A stretch of 23,540 nt of DNA from Flavobacteriales bacterium (GTDB lineage: Bacteria > Bacteroidota > Bacteroidia > Flavobacteriales_F > PHOS-HE28): positions 1 to 23,540 of the forward strand of contig JADKGB010000035.1 of the NCBI GenBank assembly GCA_016717225.1. The letters are read 5' to 3'. The position numbers and the translations under genes are program-made. The notes beneath the pieces were generated by a model that was given only the letters and a program-made list of their open reading frames with translations, searched no databases and was not told where the DNA came from. Position 1 is the stretch's first letter, and each line of letters opens with the position of its first letter. This document shows positions 17,802-23,540 of the stretch, one piece after another.

Positions 17802-18566
17802 TGTGGAAGGTGTGCAAATACACGTCGATCGATCTGGCGCGCAACCGTTTCATGCTGGTGTACACGCTGCTGTTGCTGGCCATCTCGTGGGGCTGTTCGT
17901 GCTGGAAGGTGATGCCATCAAAGGCCTGCTCGCACTGGAACAAGTGGTGCTCGCCTTGGTGCCGCTGATCGCGGTTGTGTTCACCGTAACGTATTTCCAC
18001 AACTTGTCCGACTTCACCGAACTGCTCGCCGTTCAGCCGCTCCGTCGCCGGTCCATCCTCCCGGGCAGCTGCTGGCATTGGGCATTGCGATGCTCGTGGC
18101 GCTGGTTGTGGGTATGTACCTGCCGACCGCGGTGTTCGCCCTGTTCGACATCGGTGGCGTGTTGATGCTCTGCGCTGCGCTGCTCACACTGAGCTTCGTT
18201 TCCATTGGTGCGCTCATCGCTATGAAGAATCGCGATAAAGCCCGAGCGGTGGGTTTTGGCCTCGCTGTTTGGGCAGTGATGGTGATCGTATACGACGCGC
18301 TCCTCTTGTGGGCGATGCTGGCCTTCGGCGACAGGCCGATCGAACCGTTCGTAGTTCCCATCGCGGCCCTTAACCCCATCGATCTGGCGCGCATCATGGT
18401 GATGTTGAAAGTGGATCTGGCTGCCATGATGGGGTACAGCGGAGCGGTGTACAAACAATACCTCGGCAGCGTGGGAGGGATCATGATGGCTACGGGTGCG
18501 TTGATGCTTTGGGTGATCGTTCCCGCGTGGTGGTCCTTGCGCGCTTTCGATCGAAAGGACCTCTGA
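17801..18566 (+). CDS. nosY: NosY ABC permease (frameshifted)
   Basis: The six-helix membrane partner of NosF. From the ATG at 17801, MWKVCKYTSIDLARNRFMLV leads to a first helix LLLLAISWGLFVLEG (restored across an indel near 17892), then VVLALVPLIAVVFTVTYFHN, LAVQPLRRRSILPG (the typical cytosolic turn), helix GIAMLVALVVGMYLPTAVF after an indel near 18065, MLCAALLTLSFVSIGALIA, KARAVGFGLAVWAVMVIVYD, IAALNPIDLARIMVML and a last helix before FDRKDL. About 255 residues matches the family. It closes the nos gene run, and 115 bases later comes the fasciclin gene. Confidence 0.88.
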
Positions 18567-18612
18567 TCGATCGACAGATGCTGTAAAATGAACCAGAAGA
18601 AAGCGAGCAACT

Positions 18613-18624
18613 GACGATCATCAT
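18613..18624. promoter_or_regulatory. Near-match to TGAC-N4-GTCA upstream of fasciclin gene
   Basis: TGACGATCATCA is one base off the perfect site. It precedes the CGGACAAT palindrome by 20 bases, like the pair in the nos promoter where the two motifs are also adjacent. Supporting evidence only. Confidence 0.25.
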
Positions 18625-18643
18625 GTTCGATGCGGTTATTATC

Positions 18644-18659
18644 GGACAATATTGTCCGC
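18644..18659. promoter_or_regulatory. Perfect 16-base palindrome CGGACAATATTGTCCG
   Basis: A fully self-complementary 16-mer, 22 bases before the fasciclin ATG. It matches the nos-promoter palindrome at 12108 in length and 13 bases. Its placement between nosY and the fasciclin gene suggests an operator, probably repressing. A palindrome this long is unlikely by chance in a 115-base gap. Confidence 0.55.
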
Positions 18660-18681
18660 AGAACGAACAAAACGAGAACAC

Positions 18682-19269
18682 ATGAAAACTTTCGGTCGAT
18701 CTTTTTACTGGTTCGCGCCTTTGTTCGCGACCGCATTCTTGATCTTCTTGTGCGGGCGGTGACTCCGCGCCAAGCAGTGGAACTTCTCCAGCTCCTGAAG
18801 CGACGAACGCACCGGGTGGCGGGCAATCGACTGTAAAGGATGGCCTGTCAGCGAAGAACGTGGTGGTGTGGCCGTTGGTTCGCCGGACCATACCACGTTG
18901 GTGGCTGCGGTAACCGCTGCCGAGCTGGTGGATGCCTTGTCCAACGCGGGTCCCTTCACCGTCTTCGCACCTACGAATGCGGCCTTCGCAGCACTTCCTG
19001 CTGGAACCGTGGACGGCCTGTTGAAGCCCGAGAAGAAAGCCGACTTGCAGAACGTCCTGCAATACCACGTCGCGGTCGGTGTGTTCAAACCAGAGATGAT
19101 GGCCGATGGCCAACCGCTGGGTATGGTGAACGGCGACAATGTGAAGTTCAGTGTGAAGGACGGCAAGGTGATGATCAACGACGCGAACATCGTAGCTATA
19201 GTGCCCGCAAGCAATGGTCTGGTGTGCGTGATCGACAAAGTGCTCCTGCCTCCAGCACCCGCACAGTGA
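18682..19269 (+). CDS. Fasciclin-domain lipoprotein (frameshifted)
   Basis: An extracytoplasmic fasciclin (FAS1) domain protein of about 195 residues. The ATG at 18682 gives MKTFGRSFYWFAPLFATAFL-IFLCGG, a lipoprotein-type signal, then a disordered Ser/Pro/Thr linker (PSSGTSPAPEATNAPGG) in a second frame, and the FAS1 domain in a third: HTTLVAAVTAAELVDALSNA, GPFTVFAPTNAAFAALP (H1 motif), VLQYHVAVGVFKPEMM and the end IVAIVPASNGLVCVIDKVLL (H2-like). Two indels (about 18750 and 18880) are needed. Such proteins often mediate adhesion, and a small single-domain form next to the nos operon is unusual. A strong 16-base palindrome precedes it. Function unknown. Confidence 0.75.
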
Positions 19270-19330
19270 TCAACCGGAACACCATTGGCTCCACCTTGAT
19301 CGGAGCATGGTGAAAGTCAGCGAAGGCGTC

Positions 19331-19346
19331 CGAAAGGGCGCTTTCG
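19331..19346 (+). terminator. Short hairpin after the fasciclin gene
   Basis: CGAAAG-GGCG-CTTTCG is a perfect 6-base stem followed by TTGTTG, 60 bases past the fasciclin stop. It is a modest terminator candidate between convergent genes. Confidence 0.4.
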
Positions 19347-19379
19347 TTGTTGAAGCCCCCCGAAACAGGTCCCGTGAAC

Positions 19380-19809
19380 TCAGCGTTGCATGAAGGTGGA
19401 TCCGTCTTTCAGGCCGCGGCTCAGATCCTCTATGCTTGTGCCCTCCAACATGCGCCGAAGATCCTTGCGCACCTGCAGGAAGTGAACGTGCAAAGGACAT
19501 GGCCGCTTATCGGAACACTCCTTCAACCCCAATCCGCAACCGGTATAAATGGCATCACCATCAATTGCCCTTACCACATGGCTCAGTTTCACCTCTTGGG
19601 CTTTGGCCGTTGGTAAGGAGAAGCCACCGTTCGGCCCCTTCATGGAATCGATAAGGCCTGCTTTCGTTAACTGCTGAAGCACCTTCGCCGTGAATGCATG
19701 GGGCGAATCGGTCTTCGATGCGATCTCGGACAGCGTGAGTCGCTCGCGTTTTTCGGAACACGCTGCCGCATCATTGCTCGGATGGCGTACTCGCAGGCTT
19801 TGGAAACAC
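19380..19809 (-). CDS. Rrf2-family Fe-S transcriptional regulator, NsrR/IscR-like
   Basis: A DNA-binding regulator of about 142 residues. The start is inferred as the GTG at 19807-19809 with one missing T, giving MFSKACEYAIRA, the family N-terminus. After a further indel near 19765 follow LTLSEIASKTDSPHAFTAKV (winged helix) and LQQLTKAGLIDSMKGPNGGF (wing). The cluster ligands are CGLGLKECSDKRPC (C-x6-C-x5-C), as in NO- or iron-sulphur-sensing members. It is convergent with the fasciclin gene and divergent from ccoS, so it sits between two respiratory operons. By context it may sense NO or redox state and control nos and related genes. The annotated long frame starts upstream and is not used. 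Confidence 0.82.
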
Positions 19810-19878
19810 AGTGGTGGGTTTGTGGGTGCGAAACTATCGCCATTCGGACGTAGTCGAGTGTCAACCATCGATCCAGCA

Positions 19879-19902
19879 CTGGTCAAGTAGGACATTGGCC
19901 AG
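19879..19902. promoter_or_regulatory. Imperfect inverted repeat upstream of the Rrf2 gene
   Basis: CTGGTCAA-N8-TTGGCCAG has arms of 8 matching in 7 positions. It lies about 70 bases before the Rrf2 start. It could be an autoregulatory site; it does not resemble the CGGACAA palindromes. Confidence 0.3.
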
Positions 19903-19930
19903 AGTTCACGCGCGGGCTTTTCCGGAAACC

Positions 19931-19942
19931 TGACGAAAGTCA
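19931..19942. promoter_or_regulatory. TGAC-N4-GTCA site before the cbb3 operon
   Basis: TGACGAAAGTCA is a perfect copy of the motif at 12091 and 10724. It is 73 bases upstream of ccoS and about 120 from the Rrf2 start. This position suits a CRP/FNR-type activator of the cbb3 oxidase genes. No regulator of that family is in the window. Confidence 0.5.
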
Positions 19943-20014
19943 ATTTTCGACTGATCAATCTCAGGCTTTGTGCTCCGGCCACTGGGCAGTTTCGCAGCGC
20001 AAGCCACGGACCTG

Positions 20015-20173
20015 ATGAGTGTCATCTTTCTCCTGATCACTGCCAGCACGTTCGTTGCGGGCATTTTCTTGGTGGCCTTTGTTTGGGCTATCCGCAGCGG
20101 GCAATACGAGGATGACCGATCCCGGGCCGTCCGCCTTTTTTCAGACGATAACATACAGCCACCAACCACGTGA
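20015..20173 (+). CDS. ccoS: CcoS, cbb3 oxidase maturation protein
   Basis: A 52-residue single-helix protein needed for inserting heme and copper into the cbb3 oxidase. The start ATG at 20015 (MSVIFLLITASTFVAGIFLV) is preferred to the longer frame because similarity begins there. After the helix comes AFVWAIRSGQYEDDRSRAVR, the typical conserved GQYEDxxxxxxR motif. Four bases separate it from the ccoN start at 20178. It is the first gene of the operon. Confidence 0.88.
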   Translation: MSVIFLLITASTFVAGIFLVAFVWAIRSGQYEDDRSRAVRLFSDDNIQPPTT

Positions 20174-20177
20174 GGCC

Positions 20178-22350
<2,173 letters not shown>

Positions 22351-22359
22351 CCTGGAACG

Positions 22360-22498
22360 ATGCTGCGGTTCATGTCTCATCCTTCAACGGTATCGACAAC
22401 TTGGCCAATTTGGCCCACCCTCGCCCTTTCGATGCTGCTGTTCTCCTTCTTTCATCGGCGTGCTCGTGTGGGTCTTTGCCGTTGTTCACCGCCACTGA
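22360..22498 (+). CDS. ccoQ: CcoQ/FixQ-like small subunit (frameshifted)
   Basis: A peptide of about 45 residues with one membrane helix. It starts at the ATG at 22360 (MLRFMSHPSTVSTTWPIW) and, after one indel near 22450, continues with FIGVLVWVFAVVHRH and a stop at 22496-22498. Position between ccoNO and ccoP and the single-helix form fit CcoQ, but sequence identity is weak. Confidence 0.5.
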
Positions 22499-22544
22499 TT
22501 AAATGGGCGGAACGCGCCTGAACGACACATCGAAACGAAGAGCT

Positions 22545-23540
22545 ATGAAGCGCCATACATACACCGCATAACAGGGTCGGCAGCAGCCATTCTAGTGGCG
22601 CATGTCATGGTGAACGCCTGGGCACGTCGCCCGCGGATACCTAAGCCGCAGAAGGAATTGGTCCGATGAGCGTGAACGTTGCGCTCATTGGCCGACGTGT
22701 TTCGTGGTCGTGATAATGTCCAGGAGCATCATGCGCACGCTTGGGTCGCCAGGAAATTCTGGACGGCGCACGCAAGCGCACCGGCATGATGGTCTTGCTG
22801 ACCAGTATTGCCGTTCACCAATGCATGCCCGCGAACGGTGAACACTTCACCACCACCACGCTGTTCTGGTGGCTGGTGGTAACGAACGTTTTCCTCGCCG
22901 TGGTGATGGTGCAGATGAACCTGTTACGCTTCCTCACCAAAACGATGCCTGAACAAGCCGGAGCCCGTGGTGGTTCGACCCGACCGTTGAACCGTGGGAA
23001 GATCGCGTTGGAGAAAGTTGACCAACCGTGTGCCCGTTGAGCGCGAGACGGACTTTTTGGACCACAACTACGACGGCATCCGCGAATTGGACAACGTATT
23101 GCCGCCGCGGGTGGCTGTGGTTCTACGGCACGATCCTCTGGAGCATCGTCTTCATGGCGAACCATTATGTGTTCAACATCTGGCCCGACCAAGATGTCGA
23201 ATACAAACAGGAGATGGCCAAGGCCAAGGCGGATGTCGCCGCGTATCAAGCGCAGTTCAAGAACTCTGGTGAACGAGGAAAATGTGACGTTGTTGACCGA
23301 CGCGGGTTCGATCGCTGCAGGCAACCGGGAATTCCGCAGAGTATTGTGTCGCTTGCCAGCGGAACAGGCCTCGAGGGCAAGGAAGGTCTTGGCCCTAACC
23401 TCACCGACGCGTATTGGAAACATGGCGGCGGCATCAAGAACGTGTTCCGAAACGATAGCCCACGGCGTTCCGGAAAAGGGCATGATGGGTTGGAAAACGC
23501 AACTGAAACCGATAGATGCAGCACCTCGCCAGCTACATCC
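22545..23540 (+). CDS. ccoP: CcoP, di-heme cytochrome c subunit of cbb3 oxidase (partial, frameshifted)
   Basis: The 5' part of subunit III, continuing past the window. It starts at the ATG at 22545 with a signal-like helix (GSAAAILVAHVMVNAWA), then after indels FVVVIMSRSIMRTLGRQEIL, helix FWWLVVTNVFLAVVMVQMN, and LTNRVPVERETDFLDHNYDGI. IRELDNVLPPWW and LWSIVFMANHYVFNIWP match the conserved N-terminal domain. VAAYQAQFKN and NVTLLTDAGSIAAG precede the first heme site, read CVACQ in one frame but CVACH if the extra G at about 23358 is removed, followed by GTGLEGKEGLGPNLTDAYW. KNVFR, MMGWKTQL and LASYI follow. At least five indels. The Bacteroidota type has a long N-terminal region before the hemes. 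Confidence 0.8.

Noticed and set aside
17835..18395. A 16-base direct repeat (ATCGATCTGGCGCGCA) twice in nosY
   Set aside because: It encodes the similar IDLAR segments in the protein. It is a codon coincidence rather than a mobile repeat.
15849..18566. Reading nosD, nosF and nosY as pseudogenes
   Set aside because: Each break is a single-base shift with all active-site motifs intact. Stops and starts still overlap in the restored frames, and indels are common in unrelated genes here.

Overview
The window reads as chromosomal DNA of a GC-rich member of the Bacteroidota, probably order Flavobacteriales. The evidence is a multicopper oxidase and a neighbouring secreted protein ending in type IX secretion (Por) tail-like domains, a fused CcoN-CcoO cytochrome oxidase gene, a clade II (Sec or lipoprotein type) nitrous oxide reductase cluster without nosR, and a Bacteroidota-style CcoP. 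The family placement is inference. The assembly is noisy: many genes are interrupted by one-base insertions or deletions, densest at 1-3100, 15300-18100 and 20400-23540, while 5800-15300 is almost clean. I read these as sequencing errors rather than pseudogenes, because the protein sequence continues in another frame each time with full family similarity.

Layout. 1-3230 is a stress and dormancy block: the 3' part of a baeRF-type ribosome hibernation factor, a Pr6Pr-family membrane protein, a small heat shock protein (minus strand), a conserved membrane protein of unknown function, and a tiny proline-rich frame. 3272-7431 (minus strand) holds phosphoenolpyruvate synthase, an AI-2E-family membrane protein and a TerB-like protein. 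7514-12064 (minus strand) holds a secreted CueO-like multicopper oxidase, a secreted protein with a Por-type tail, and a 12-helix-like membrane protein resembling heme-copper oxidase subunit I or NnrS.

12220-18566 (plus strand) is a tightly packed nitrous oxide reduction operon: lipoprotein cytochrome c, nosZ, an unnamed membrane protein, nosL, nosD, nosF, nosY. The last genes overlap or nearly touch. It is followed by a fasciclin-domain lipoprotein and a convergent Rrf2/NsrR-like Fe-S regulator. From 20015 to the window end runs a cbb3 oxidase operon: ccoS, fused ccoNO, ccoQ and the start of ccoP. Together these encode two terminal respiratory branches, to N2O and to low oxygen, that can share quinol- and cytochrome-derived electrons, with the regulator between them.

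Two families of short inverted repeats tie the region together. TGAC-N4-GTCA (CRP/FNR-like) occurs perfectly at 10724, 12091 and 19931, all intergenic. A 16-base palindrome of the form CGGACAA...GTCCG occurs in the nos promoter (12108) and before the fasciclin gene (18644). They suggest a local respiratory regulon with two regulators. No RNA genes, insertion sequences or CRISPR arrays were seen.
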